The translations under genes and the position numbers were made by a program. A stretch of DNA of 64,000 nucleotides from Pseudomonas paraversuta (GTDB taxonomy: Bacteria; Pseudomonadota; Gammaproteobacteria; Pseudomonadales; Pseudomonadaceae): NCBI RefSeq assembly GCF_904063065.1, contig NZ_CAJFCL010000006.1, positions 124,001 to 188,000 on the forward strand, in the 5' to 3' direction. Below, in pieces: positions 1-8,386 of the stretch. Numbering within the stretch: position 1 is the stretch's first letter; each line of letters starts with the position of its first letter. The notes below the pieces were generated by a model. It did not search any database and was not told the origin of the DNA. It saw only the letters and a list, made by a program, of their open reading frames with translations.

Positions 1-188
1 TTGGCGGAAAATTGGGCCAGTTCTTTTTCAGTCGCCAGTTCTTCCTGATAAACAGCGGAAGCCTGGGACGCTGATGGCTTTTGAACCTGTTGTTGCACAA
101 CTTGCTGTGACACTGGTGTGTGTGCAGCGCAGCCGAACAACAGGGTAACGAGTGCGAGGGGCACGAGGGGTGCGAAGCGCTTTAGCAT
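1..188 (-). CDS. Lipoprotein, probable C40 (NlpC/P60) peptidase, N-terminal part
   Basis: Only the first 62 codons are inside the window; the gene runs off the left edge. The visible part starts MLKRFAPLVPLALVTLLFGC, a lipoprotein signal peptide ending in a lipobox with Cys20, followed by a Gln-rich linker. The catalytic domain is outside the window. In Pseudomonas genomes the gene beside hda usually encodes a C40-family cell-wall peptidase lipoprotein, so that identity is inferred from context only. The lipoprotein nature is seen directly. It is transcribed in the same direction as hda, with a 235-bp gap between them that could hold its own promoter. Confidence 0.65.
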   Translation of the reverse strand, partial: MLKRFAPLVPLALVTLLFGCAAHTPVSQQVVQQQVQKPSASQASAVYQEELATEKELAQFSA

Positions 189-423
189 GGGCACGACCGT
201 GGCTTGAAAGAAAAGTAGCCGCGACTATGCCTTCTATGATCCTCATTTGCAAATTCAATCGATCTAAATGTGACCTGAGCGTTTTGTCATGACATCTAAG
301 GCTTTACACCCCTAACAATCGATTTTGTGCGCGCAGCCCTCTGCCACGCAGGTTTTCTGACGCCTGAATATTGTCAGCAGCCCCGCAGGCACACATGACA
401 AGGCGTGGACGAACGAGGGCGAG

Positions 424-1128
424 TTACCAGCCGAGGGTTTCTTTCAGGAAGGGGATGGTCAGCTTGCGCTGCGCTTGCAGGGACGCCTGATCAAGCCGCT
501 CCAGCAGATCAAACAGCGCGCTCATGCTGCGGGTACCGCGGGTGAGGATAAAATGCCCCACCTCGTCGGTCAGGTGCAGGCCGCGACGGGATGCACGCAA
601 TTGCAAGGCGCGCAATTTGTCTTCATCGGACAGGGGGCGCATCTGGAAAACCAGAGCCATGGTCAGGCGTGACTTGAGGTCGGCCAGCTTGATCGGCAAC
701 TCACGGGGCGATGCCGAAGCTGCAATCAACAGGCGGCGCCCGCTGTCGCGCAGACGATTGAACAGGTGAAACAGCGCTTCTTCCCAATCAGCACGCCCGG
801 CCACCGCCTGCAGGTCGTCCAGGCAGACCAGCTCGTACTGTTCAAGGTTATCGAGGATTTCAATCCCGCGATCCTGCAACTCGGCCAGCGGCAGATAGAC
901 TGCCGGCTCCCCCATCTGTTCAAAGCGCAGGCATGCAGCCTGTAGCAAGTGCGTACGGCCTACGCCCTGCTTGCCCCAAAGATAGATCAGGCTTTCTGTC
1001 CAGCCGGCGTCGGCTTCGCACAGACGCTCGACATAGCCTAGTGCAGCGGCATTGGCGCCTGGATAGTAGTTTATGAAGGTAGCGTCATCACGCAGACGCA
1101 CACCTAGGGGCAGCTGAATCGGTTTCAT
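424..1128 (-). CDS. hda: DnaA regulatory inactivator Hda
   Basis: Hda is a DnaA-like AAA+ protein that, bound to the DNA-loaded beta clamp, promotes hydrolysis of DnaA-ATP and so prevents re-initiation of replication. The start chosen is the ATG giving MKPIQLPLGVRLRDD and 234 residues, the usual length; the frame is open further upstream but that extension does not look conserved. The N-terminal QLPLGVRL segment fits the clamp-binding motif of the family. The Walker A region reads GKQGVGRTH, with the Arg in place of Lys that is normal for Hda, and the Walker B region reads LVCLDDLQAV. It lies downstream of the AI-2E permease gene but is separated from it by a strong terminator, so it is probably transcribed separately. 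Confidence 0.95.
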   Translation of the reverse strand: MKPIQLPLGVRLRDDATFINYYPGANAAALGYVERLCEADAGWTESLIYLWGKQGVGRTHLLQAACLRFEQMGEPAVYLPLAELQDRGIEILDNLEQYELVCLDDLQAVAGRADWEEALFHLFNRLRDSGRRLLIAASASPRELPIKLADLKSRLTMALVFQMRPLSDEDKLRALQLRASRRGLHLTDEVGHFILTRGTRSMSALFDLLERLDQASLQAQRKLTIPFLKETLGW

Positions 1129-1301
1129 GCTGACTGAACAGTTCAAACGAACCGTTAGTGGCCTCTGTGTAAAGTTTGCAAAGTTTATACCCGTGTAGCC
1201 GGGCGCACAATGTAACAGACCACGAACAAAATCAAAGGTTTGCGTTAAGGTCTTGGATTGAATGAGCTTTATCTCATGGATCGGCAAAATTACGGGGCAA
1301 G

Positions 1302-1337
1302 AAAAAAGGCCGGTTCATTGCAGAATGAACCGGCCTT
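1302..1337 (-). terminator. Rho-independent terminator after the AI-2E permease gene
   Basis: A 14-bp perfect stem (AAGGCCGGTTCATT and its complement) with a four-base loop lies just beyond the permease stop codon. In the minus direction it is followed by a run of T. It separates the permease transcript from hda. Confidence 0.9.
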
Positions 1338-1355
1338 CGTCAAACCCTCACACCG

Positions 1356-2429
1356 TTACAGCTGAGGGTCCTCATCGCCTTTGTATACCTGGGAGTCCTT
1401 GTACGCATCCTGCACATGGCGCACCAGCACCATGATCACGGCCGCCACCGGCAGCGCCAGCAACACCCCGGTAAAACCGAACAGCTCGCCACCGGCCAGA
1501 ATGGCAAAGATCACCGCTACCGGGTGCAGGCCGATCCGGTCTCCCACCAGCAATGGCGTGAGCACCATGCCTTCCAGCGCCTGCCCGACCATGAACACCG
1601 CAACGATGCCGAGCATCGGGTAAAGGTCACCGCCGAACTGGAACAGGCCTGCGGTCAACGCCGCGCCGATCCCGATGATAAAGCCCATGTAGGGCACGAT
1701 GGCCGCCAGACCTGCCATCAGTCCAATCAACAGCCCCAGCTCAAGCCCGACCAGCATCAGCCCGGCCGAGTAGATAACCCCCAGGGCCAGCATCACCAGC
1801 AACTGACCGCGAACAAACGCACCGAGTACGTCGTGACATTCTTTGGCCAGGGACACAATCCGCTCTTCACTGTCACGCGGCAGCAAATTGCGGATTTTTT
1901 CCAGCAAGATGTTCCAGTCCCGCAACAGGTAAAACGCCACCACCGGAATCAGCACCAGATTCGCCAGAAAGCCTACCAGCGCCAGACTTGAAGCGGTCGC
2001 CTTGGACAACACCACCCCGACGATGTCGCCGGCCTGCCCCACGTGCTCGGTGATCGCCGCCTTGATCTTGTCAAACTGCCAGAAACCGTCACTCAACCCG
2101 AACTTGGCCTGTACCCAGGGCATGGCCGTGTGCTGCAGCCAATCCAGCACCAGAGGTGCCAGTTGATAGAGTTTCAGCAACTGCTTGGCCAGCAACGGAA
2201 CCAACACCAGGAGCAGAGTCATGAAAATGACGGTGAACAGCGCGAAAACCGTGACGACGCCCCAGGTTCTTGAAAAACCGTACTTTTCAAGACGATCAAC
2301 CACAGGGTCGAACATGTAGGCCAGAACGATCGCGACCAGAAACGGCGTGAGTATTGGATGCAAAAAATACACGAACAAGGCCGCTGCAAACGCTACGCCC
2401 CACCATACCCAACGCCGCGAATCTGCCAT
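1356..2429 (-). CDS. AI-2E family transporter (PerM-like permease)
   Basis: This 357-residue integral membrane protein belongs to the AI-2E/PerM family (PF01594). It shows hydrophobic segments near residues 10-40, 60-85, 150-175 and several between 205 and 345, and a soluble stretch between, around residues 85-145, as in family members. Substrates in the family vary (autoinducer-2 export, sodium/proton exchange, unknown), and the sequence does not decide between them. It follows the DUF2066 gene after 33 bp on the same strand, so the two are likely co-transcribed, and transcription ends at the stem-loop just downstream. The gene next to hda in Pseudomonas is usually of this family. Confidence 0.85.
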   Translation of the reverse strand: MADSRRWVWWGVAFAAALFVYFLHPILTPFLVAIVLAYMFDPVVDRLEKYGFSRTWGVVTVFALFTVIFMTLLLVLVPLLAKQLLKLYQLAPLVLDWLQHTAMPWVQAKFGLSDGFWQFDKIKAAITEHVGQAGDIVGVVLSKATASSLALVGFLANLVLIPVVAFYLLRDWNILLEKIRNLLPRDSEERIVSLAKECHDVLGAFVRGQLLVMLALGVIYSAGLMLVGLELGLLIGLMAGLAAIVPYMGFIIGIGAALTAGLFQFGGDLYPMLGIVAVFMVGQALEGMVLTPLLVGDRIGLHPVAVIFAILAGGELFGFTGVLLALPVAAVIMVLVRHVQDAYKDSQVYKGDEDPQL

Positions 2430-2462
2430 GAACTACCCATCCTTTATATAGAAGAAAAAAAC

Positions 2463-3470
2463 CTACCAGCGAAACCGTAACTGCACGCCCGGCGCATCAG
2501 TTGCGCCCTGCGCCTGATCAGCAGTCACTTCATGCAACTGGGCCAGGCCCAGCTGTGAGCGCAACTGTTCGGCACTACCGTTGACCTGATAAACAATGCG
2601 GTCACCCTCGACGCTTTTGAGCTGACCACCAAACGGCTCGAGCAAACGCCCCAACTGCGCGTAACGCTCCAGCGTCATGCCCTGCACCTGCAGCAACTGC
2701 TCAGTGGAAATACCGGGCTTGACTGCATAGCGCGGGGCCAGCCGCTGACTCACGGCCAGCATCACCGCATCAGCCAGAGCGGCCTGATCGGACGCTTCAG
2801 CAGTGCCTTGTTCTTGCTGATCGCCAACCCATAGACGCCACTTGGCGCTCCACTTGCCATCATCCTCACGGGCATGCACGGCCAGCAATGCATCTGCGCC
2901 GTAACGCTCGGAAGCATCCTTCAAGGGGGCCGGGTTACTGCCCTCGAGATTTTCCGCAGTTCCGACCAGTTGCTCACTCAAGTCCGCCAACGGCAGGCGC
3001 AGCGGCAAGCCGCGGTGTTGCGCCGCGAGCCGCAAAGGTCCGGCAGCCGACTGGCCATCACCGACCAGGCTCGATCCGTCAACCGAATCATTCAACCACC
3101 AGCCGAGCAGCGCCGGACGGTTGGTGCCCCACAGCGACAATCCGGCCTGGCGCAGAGCCCGGTCAGTGCTCACAGGATCGAAGTCAACTTGCAGGCTTTC
3201 GGGCGGGCCCGCGTCATAACCGTATTGGCTGATGATTTGCTGCGGGTCTTTGCGAATCGCTTCCAGTGCCGGGTTCTGTACAGCCTTGGCATCGCCCGTG
3301 AGGCGCAAAACCAGGGTTTCCAGGGCTTTTTGCGTGGCTTGGGTACGTTCTTCTGGAGTTTGACTGGAGACCGGTTCCCGAACTTGATACAGACCGGTCA
3401 GAATTTCGGCGTGACTGGCCAGGCTAAAAAATGACAAACAGCCCACAGCTAAAAATTGATGAAAGCGCAT
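2463..3470 (-). CDS. DUF2066 domain-containing secreted protein
   Basis: The product is a 335-residue exported protein of unknown function with a cleavable signal peptide (MRFHQFLAVGCLSFFSLASHA) and the DUF2066 architecture. The start chosen is the ATG directly before the signal peptide; an in-frame start 28 codons upstream would put a non-conserved stretch in front of it. The mature part has no membrane segments and no recognisable catalytic motif. It is the first gene of a minus-strand pair with the AI-2E permease and diverges from purM. The position is conserved in pseudomonads between purM and the permease, but this gives no functional clue. Confidence 0.8.
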   Translation of the reverse strand: MRFHQFLAVGCLSFFSLASHAEILTGLYQVREPVSSQTPEERTQATQKALETLVLRLTGDAKAVQNPALEAIRKDPQQIISQYGYDAGPPESLQVDFDPVSTDRALRQAGLSLWGTNRPALLGWWLNDSVDGSSLVGDGQSAAGPLRLAAQHRGLPLRLPLADLSEQLVGTAENLEGSNPAPLKDASERYGADALLAVHAREDDGKWSAKWRLWVGDQQEQGTAEASDQAALADAVMLAVSQRLAPRYAVKPGISTEQLLQVQGMTLERYAQLGRLLEPFGGQLKSVEGDRIVYQVNGSAEQLRSQLGLAQLHEVTADQAQGATDAPGVQLRFRW

Positions 3471-3848
3471 GAAAAATTCCCGACGGCAAAAGACACTATA
3501 AAAGCCGTATAAAAACACTCGACAAGGCTTCAGACAGGGCCGCAGCCGAATCATTCACCCCAACCCAGCAGTTTTCATTCGGTATAACAAATAGAAACCA
3601 GACATCTATACCTTATACAGGCCCGGGCACAGACCCTAATACGACTAAAAAAGGTTTTTTTCGACAGATATAACCCTGCCTGTCGGCCCGAGGATGGCCG
3701 CTGCCCTTCAAGCCTGATAAAATCGCGCGCCTTCGCAGACCGGCAACAGCCGGGCGCCATGTAAATGCTCCGTTCAATACCTGAGCACGTGCAAGCCAGC
3801 CCTCTGAACTCGGTCGATACCCCCGAATCCCCCCTAAAGGCCTGGATT
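3471..3848. other. Divergent intergenic region between the DUF2066 gene and purM
   Basis: This 378-bp stretch holds no credible gene. It must carry the promoters of both neighbours. A TGATAAAAT at 3715-3723 resembles an extended -10 box for purM, but no good -35 hexamer sits at the right distance. An A6-GG-T7 stretch near 3649 is symmetrical. No clear PurR operator was recognised. Confidence 0.4.
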
Positions 3849-4907
3849 ATGAGCAAGCAACCATCCCTGAGCTACAAAGACGCCGGTGTAGACATCGACG
3901 CCGGTGAAGCATTGGTCGAACGCATCAAGAGCGTGGCCAAGCGCACTGCACGCCCGGAAGTGATGGGCGGCCTCGGCGGTTTTGGCGCCCTCTGCGAAAT
4001 TCCGGCTGGCTACAAGCAGCCTGTTCTGGTTTCCGGCACCGACGGTGTAGGTACCAAGCTGCGCCTGGCACTGAACCTGAACAAACACGACAGCATCGGC
4101 ATCGACCTGGTTGCAATGTGCGTTAACGACCTGATCGTGTGCGGCGCAGAGCCACTGTTCTTCCTCGATTACTACGCCACCGGCAAGCTCAACGTAGAAA
4201 CCGCGACCCAGGTGGTTACCGGTATCGGCGCTGGCTGTGAACTGTCCGGCTGCTCGCTGGTAGGCGGCGAAACCGCTGAAATGCCGGGCATGTACGAAGG
4301 CGAAGACTACGACCTGGCCGGTTTCTGCGTTGGCGTTGTAGAGAAGTCCGAAATCATCGACGGCTCCCGGGTTGCTGCCGGTGATGCCCTGCTCGCCCTG
4401 CCATCTTCGGGCCCGCACTCCAACGGTTACTCGCTGATCCGCAAGATCATCGAAGTGTCCGGTGCCGACATCGAAAACATCCAGCTCGACGGCAAGCCGC
4501 TGACCGATCTGCTGATGGCTCCGACCCGCATCTACGTCAAGCCGCTGCTCAAGCTGATCAAAGACACCGGCGTTGTCAAAGCCATGGCCCACATCACCGG
4601 TGGCGGCCTGCTCGACAACATCCCGCGCGTTCTGCCAAAAGGCGCTCAGGCGGTAGTTGATGTTGCCAGCTGGCAGCGCCCGGCGGTATTCGACTGGTTG
4701 CAGGAAAAAGGCAACGTGGCCGAAACCGAAATGCATCGCGTGCTGAACTGCGGCGTAGGCATGGTGATCTGCGTAGCCCAGGCCGACGTAGAGACCGCCC
4801 TGAACGTACTGCGTGAAGCTGGCGAGCAGCCATGGGTGATCGGCCATATCGAAACGGCCGCCGAAGGCGCGCCACAAGTTGAGCTGCAAAACCTCAAGGC
4901 GCACTAA
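3849..4907 (+). CDS. purM: Phosphoribosylformylglycinamidine cyclo-ligase (AIR synthetase)
   Basis: PurM closes the imidazole ring in purine synthesis: FGAM plus ATP gives AIR. The chosen start gives [20 protein letters not shown] and 352 residues, the normal length; the open frame extends upstream but the known N-terminus begins here. Family motifs are present: the GTDGVGTKL segment around residue 60, [36 protein letters not shown], and the [11 protein letters not shown] and [10 protein letters not shown] loops of the C-terminal domain. The stop overlaps the purN start by one base (TAATG), so the two are translationally coupled. The purM-purN pairing is typical of gamma-proteobacteria. Confidence 0.98.
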   Translation: MSKQPSLSYKDAGVDIDAGEALVERIKSVAKRTARPEVMGGLGGFGALCEIPAGYKQPVLVSGTDGVGTKLRLALNLNKHDSIGIDLVAMCVNDLIVCGAEPLFFLDYYATGKLNVETATQVVTGIGAGCELSGCSLVGGETAEMPGMYEGEDYDLAGFCVGVVEKSEIIDGSRVAAGDALLALPSSGPHSNGYSLIRKIIEVSGADIENIQLDGKPLTDLLMAPTRIYVKPLLKLIKDTGVVKAMAHITGGGLLDNIPRVLPKGAQAVVDVASWQRPAVFDWLQEKGNVAETEMHRVLNCGVGMVICVAQADVETALNVLREAGEQPWVIGHIETAAEGAPQVELQNLKAH

Positions 4908-5557
4908 TGCCTGACACCTGTGATGTAGTGGTGCTGCTTTCCGGCACCGGCAGCAACTTGCAGGCCTTGATCGACAGCAATGACATCAAGGACAGCCCGG
5001 CTAAAATTCGCGCGGTGATTTCCAACCGCGCTGATGCCTACGGCCTGCAACGCGCCAAAGACGCAGGTATCGATACCTGCGTACTGGATCACAAAGCATT
5101 CGAGGGCCGCGAGGCCTTCGATGCTGCACTGATCGAAGTCATTGACACTTTCAAACCGCAACTGGTGGTTCTGGCCGGATTCATGCGCATTCTCAGCGCA
5201 GACTTCGTACGCCACTATCAGGGTCGCCTGCTCAATATCCACCCCTCGTTGCTGCCCAAATACAAAGGCTTGCATACCCATCAGCGCGCGCTGGAGGCGG
5301 GTGATCGCGAGCACGGCTGCAGCGTGCACTTTGTAACCGAGGAACTCGATGGCGGGCCTCTGGTCGTACAGGCAGTAGTGCCGGTAAAGTCCGACGACTC
5401 GCCACACAGTCTGGCGCAACGGGTTCATACCCAGGAACACCGGATTTATCCGCTTGCAGTGCGCTGGTTTGCCGAAGGTCGTTTGGCACTTGACGAGCAA
5501 GGCGCATTATTAGACGGTCAATTACTTGCGGCCAGCGGCCACTTGATACGAACCTAG
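4907..5557 (+). CDS. purN: Phosphoribosylglycinamide formyltransferase
   Basis: PurN transfers the formyl group from 10-formyltetrahydrofolate to GAR in the third step of purine synthesis. The 216-residue protein has the nucleotide-binding start VVVLLSGTGSNLQALID, the catalytic Asn-His segment NIHPSLLPKYKG, and the following HVTE-like segment with its conserved Asp (SVHFVTEELDGGPLVVQ). It overlaps purM by one base. The stop is nine bases before the next start, whose own ribosome site (TAGGAG) spans the gap, so purM, purN and the DUF3108 gene form one operon ending at the terminator at 6311. Confidence 0.97.
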   Translation: MPDTCDVVVLLSGTGSNLQALIDSNDIKDSPAKIRAVISNRADAYGLQRAKDAGIDTCVLDHKAFEGREAFDAALIEVIDTFKPQLVVLAGFMRILSADFVRHYQGRLLNIHPSLLPKYKGLHTHQRALEAGDREHGCSVHFVTEELDGGPLVVQAVVPVKSDDSPHSLAQRVHTQEHRIYPLAVRWFAEGRLALDEQGALLDGQLLAASGHLIRT

Positions 5558-5565
5558 GAGACATT

Positions 5566-6279
5566 ATGCGTCGTGCCCTGCTCCTCGCCCTCAGCCTGCT
5601 GACTATTCCAGCAGTGCAGGCGGCCGATCTTCAGCCTTTCAACGCCAGCTACACCGCAGACTGGAAACAGTTGCCGATGAGCGGTTCTGCCGAGCGTAGC
5701 CTGACTAAAAACAGCGACGGCAACTGGACCTTGAACTTCAAGGCCTCGATGCTGGTGGCCAGCCTGAACGAAGAAAGCACCCTCAAGCTGGAAAAAGACA
5801 AGCCGGTTCCGCTGACCTACCACTTCGAACGTGGCGGTCTGGGCAAGGCCAAGAACATCGATCTCAATTTCGACTGGTCCGACATGACCGTCACCGGCAC
5901 CGACAATAAAGAGCCGGTAAACGTGAAGTTGCTGACCGGCATGCTCGACAAGTCCACCTACCAACTGGCCCTGCAGCGCGATGTGGCTGCGGGCAAAAAG
6001 TCGATGAGCTATCAGGTGGTCGATGGCAACGATGTTGATACCTATGACTTCCGCGTCATCGGCCCGGAAGTGGTCGAGACCAAAGCCGGCAAGGTAGACG
6101 CGATCAAGGTCGAACGTGTTCGCGACCCGTCCCAGAACAAGCGCATCACTGAAATGTGGTTCGCCAAGAACTGGGATGGTCTGCTGGTAAAACTGCGTCA
6201 GGTCGAAAAAGACGGCAAGGAATACAACATCATGCTGCTGGACGGCACGGTGAATGGCAAAACAGTCAAGGGCAACTAA
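5566..6279 (+). CDS. DUF3108 domain-containing periplasmic protein
   Basis: The 237-residue product has a signal peptide (MRRALLLALSLLTIPAVQAA) and a DUF3108 body that reads as a beta-rich periplasmic protein (ADLQPFNASYTADWKQLPM...). Its role is not established. No lipobox and no further membrane segment are present. It lies third in the purM-purN operon, with a ribosome site AGGAG six bases before the ATG and a strong terminator 32 bases after the stop. The same order is usual in pseudomonads, but a link with purine synthesis is not obvious and may just be shared transcription. Confidence 0.82.
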   Translation: MRRALLLALSLLTIPAVQAADLQPFNASYTADWKQLPMSGSAERSLTKNSDGNWTLNFKASMLVASLNEESTLKLEKDKPVPLTYHFERGGLGKAKNIDLNFDWSDMTVTGTDNKEPVNVKLLTGMLDKSTYQLALQRDVAAGKKSMSYQVVDGNDVDTYDFRVIGPEVVETKAGKVDAIKVERVRDPSQNKRITEMWFAKNWDGLLVKLRQVEKDGKEYNIMLLDGTVNGKTVKGN

Positions 6280-6602
6280 GCGGCAAGCCCTGAGCTGCAA
6301 GCTATAAGACAAAACCTCGCTTCGGCGAGGTTTTTTCGTTTCTGAACCTTATCTGAGTGCAAAGCGCTATCCCCGCAGGAGCCGCCTCTCCTGCCATCAG
6401 AAAGCCTTCCAACATGAAACATTTGTCATAAAACTATTGGATCATTTCGTAAACACCCCGTAGTTAAAGGGCTGCAGCGATATGACGTTTTTAACAACAT
6501 GACAGCATGACAATTGGCTATTTACTTAGGAAGCTAACAAATTCTATAAAGAAGACCTGCGACGCCTTGCCGCAGATCCCCATCAGAATTTGGAGCAAGC
6601 AG
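6280..6602. other. Intergenic region between the DUF3108 gene and the 60-aa gene
   Basis: The 323 bp hold the terminator at 6311-6336 and then an AT-richer stretch leading to the 60-residue gene. TTGTCAT-AAAA-CTATTGG at 6423-6440 resembles a Pho box in its first half only. An open frame beginning at 6507 extends the downstream gene upstream but lacks a ribosome site and looks non-coding. Confidence 0.4.
6311..6336 (+). terminator. Terminator of the purM-purN-DUF3108 operon
   Basis: AAAACCTCGC, a TTCG tetraloop and GCGAGGTTTTTT form a textbook intrinsic terminator. Confidence 0.95.
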
Positions 6603-6785
6603 ATGACTATCAAAGTAACTGAACGCGACGATTCACGTATGTTCCACCAGCTTGTGGCCCACGGTATTCACCTGTGGGACGTGCATCAGGAAGACGTACT
6701 GGTTGGTATGTTCCACCGCGAAAGCGACGCTCAAAGCTACAAGGCTGAGCTGGAAAAGCTGGAAGCGCAGAAACATCAGGCATGA
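6603..6785 (+). CDS. Conserved small protein, 60 residues, function unknown
   Basis: The protein starts MTIKVTERDDSRMFHQLVAH and has a His-rich central part (HLWDVHQEDVLVGMFHRES) and a charged, probably helical C-terminus (AELEKLEAQKHQA). The start was chosen because TTGGAGCAAGCAG places a ribosome site just upstream, while the longer frame from 6507 has none. It has no signal peptide or membrane segment and is not a family I can name. It stands alone between two intrinsic terminators, so it is a separate small transcription unit. Confidence 0.7.
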   Translation: MTIKVTERDDSRMFHQLVAHGIHLWDVHQEDVLVGMFHRESDAQSYKAELEKLEAQKHQA

Positions 6786-6814
6786 GTCACTAAAACCACA
6801 GACTTGAAAAACAC

Positions 6815-6836
6815 AAACCCCGCCGAAGCGGGGTTT
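6815..6836 (+). terminator. Terminator after the 60-aa gene
   Basis: AAACCCCGC, loop CGAA and GCGGGGTTT form a 9-bp stem beginning 29 bases after the stop codon; the T run is short. Confidence 0.85.
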
Positions 6837-6860
6837 GTCGTATCCGGGGCAATCAACACC

Positions 6861-6884
6861 TGCAGGAGCGAGCTCGCTCCTGCA
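6861..6884. repeat. REP-like perfect palindrome
   Basis: A 24-bp perfect palindrome built from TGCAGGAGCGAG and its complement lies between the converging 60-aa gene and DUF2058 gene, touching the end of the latter. It matches the GCAGGAGCGAGCTCGCTCCTGC family seen again, less perfectly, at 25286, 35153, 41911 and 57351. Confidence 0.8.
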
Positions 6885-6887
6885 GGG

Positions 6888-7433
6888 TTACCACATCAGG
6901 TCGTCCGGAATCTGATAAGCCGCGTACGGATCGTCTTCTTCCGGCGTCTTCGACTCCACCAGGATGTTGAGCTGGACAATACGGCGCGGGTCGCGCTCCT
7001 GGATCTTCAGTGCGGCCTCACGGGGAATCACTTCGTAACCACCCTGGTGCTGCACAATTGCCAGCGAACCATTGGCCAGCTTGTTGCGCATCAAGGTGTT
7101 GACCGACAGGCGCTTGACCTTCTTGTCGTCAACGAAGTTGTAATAGTCCTCGGTGGTCAGCTTGGGCAGACGCGATACTTCGATCAGTTGCTTGATCTGC
7201 GCCGCGCGGGCCTTTTGCTCGACCTTTTCCTGTTGCTGACGATTGAGCTCCTGGTCGCGCTTGACCTTTTCGGCCTTGGCTTCGGCAGCCAGACGCTGCT
7301 GAGTATCGTCCTGCTCAATCTGGCCTTTGTGTACCAGGCGTTGCTGCTTTTGCTTTTCTTTGCCGGCCTGTTTGGCCTGCTTCTCGTTGACCAGTCCGGC
7401 TTTGAGCAACTGGTCGCGTAGGGAAATGCTCAT
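6888..7433 (-). CDS. DUF2058 family protein (YaiL-like)
   Basis: The 181-residue protein starts MSISLRDQLLKAGLVNEKQAKQ and matches the DUF2058/YaiL family. Residues 15-90 are very rich in Lys, Gln and Glu and should form a long charged helix or coiled coil. A compact C-terminal part follows (DYYNFVDDKKVKRLSVN, then GGYEVIPREAALKI). YaiL has been described as a nucleoprotein or polynucleotide-associated protein, but the role is not established. It is the last gene of a minus-strand series, 22 bp after mazG. Confidence 0.85.
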   Translation of the reverse strand: MSISLRDQLLKAGLVNEKQAKQAGKEKQKQQRLVHKGQIEQDDTQQRLAAEAKAEKVKRDQELNRQQQEKVEQKARAAQIKQLIEVSRLPKLTTEDYYNFVDDKKVKRLSVNTLMRNKLANGSLAIVQHQGGYEVIPREAALKIQERDPRRIVQLNILVESKTPEEDDPYAAYQIPDDLMW

Positions 7434-7455
7434 CTACTTACTCACTTAGGCAAAC

Positions 7456-8289
7456 TCAGCCGCAGCTGGGTAAATTCTTTTCCTGACGCTTGGCTTCGCC
7501 CCACAGGGCGTCCAGGTCTTCAAGGGTGCAATCTTCAATGGGACGCAGGGTATCGCGCAATGCCTGCTCAATAAACCGGAAACGTCGGTCAAATTTAGCA
7601 TTGGCACCGCGCAAGGCTGTTTCGGGATCAACTTTAAGGTGCCGGGCGAGGTTTACCACTGAAAACAGCAGGTCTCCAATCTCATCATGGATCGCCACCG
7701 AATCGTTATCCGCCATGGCCTCCAGCACTTCGTCCAGCTCTTCACGAACCTTGTCCAGTACCGGCAAAGCAGCAGGCCAGTCAAACCCGACCTGAGCCGC
7801 GCGCTTTTGTAACTTGGCGGCCCGGGACAAGGCCGGCAAGGCCACAGGCACGTCATCGAGCAACGACAACTGCTCGGGTGCCGCAGACTTTTCTGCACGC
7901 TCCTGGGCCTTGATCTCATCCCAGCGCACCTTGACCTGCTCTTCGCTCAGGCGCGGCACATCCAGCGGCGCATACAGATCGCCAGTCGGGAATACATGGG
8001 GATGACGACGAATCAGCTTGCGGGTAATGCTGTCGATCACCCCGGCGAATTCAAACCGCCCTTCTTCGCGGGCCAGCTGGCTGTAATACACCACCTGAAA
8101 CAGCAGATCGCCCAGTTCGCCCTGTAAATGCTCGAAGTCGCTGCGCTCAATGGCATCAGCCACTTCGTAGGCTTCTTCGAGGGTATAGGGCACGATCGTG
8201 GCGTAGGTTTGCTTGATATCCCACGGGCAGCCGTACTGCGGATCCCGCAGCCGGGTCATCAAAAACAGCAAATCGTCCAAGGTATGCAT
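7456..8289 (-). CDS. mazG: Nucleoside triphosphate pyrophosphohydrolase MazG
   Basis: MazG hydrolyses (d)NTPs to NMP and pyrophosphate and in E. coli affects ppGpp levels. The 277-residue protein has two MazG domains: residues about 20-115, with the metal motif EEAYEVADAI...GELGDLLFQVV, and a second near 175-250, with EELDEVLEAM...DEIGDLLFSVVNLARHLK. It follows relA on the same strand after 95 bp, and the DUF2058 gene follows 22 bp later. The relA-mazG neighbourhood is classic and fits the ppGpp link. Confidence 0.96.
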   Translation of the reverse strand: MHTLDDLLFLMTRLRDPQYGCPWDIKQTYATIVPYTLEEAYEVADAIERSDFEHLQGELGDLLFQVVYYSQLAREEGRFEFAGVIDSITRKLIRRHPHVFPTGDLYAPLDVPRLSEEQVKVRWDEIKAQERAEKSAAPEQLSLLDDVPVALPALSRAAKLQKRAAQVGFDWPAALPVLDKVREELDEVLEAMADNDSVAIHDEIGDLLFSVVNLARHLKVDPETALRGANAKFDRRFRFIEQALRDTLRPIEDCTLEDLDALWGEAKRQEKNLPSCG

Positions 8290-8308
8290 CAGGATCCTTC
8301 AGTTTTTT

Positions 8309-8386
8309 AGCGGCAAGCTGCAAGAGAAAACAAAGACAGGCCGCGCCCGGCTTTAACTTGCTGCTTGCTGCTCAAAGCTCGCCGCT
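8309..8386. repeat. REP-like inverted repeat between relA and mazG
   Basis: AGCGGCAAGCTGCAAG at the left and a matching CTTGCTGCTTGCTGCTC...GCCGCT at the right form imperfect inverted arms spanning the relA-mazG gap. This looks like a REP-type element of a different sequence class from the GAGCGAGC family. Confidence 0.55.

Noticed and set aside
28-258. A 76-codon minus frame at the left edge
   Set aside because: It is out of frame with the lipoprotein gene that reads through the same stretch.
6423-6440. Pho box upstream of the 60-aa gene
   Set aside because: Only the first half-site (TTGTCAT) fits; the second half has few matches.
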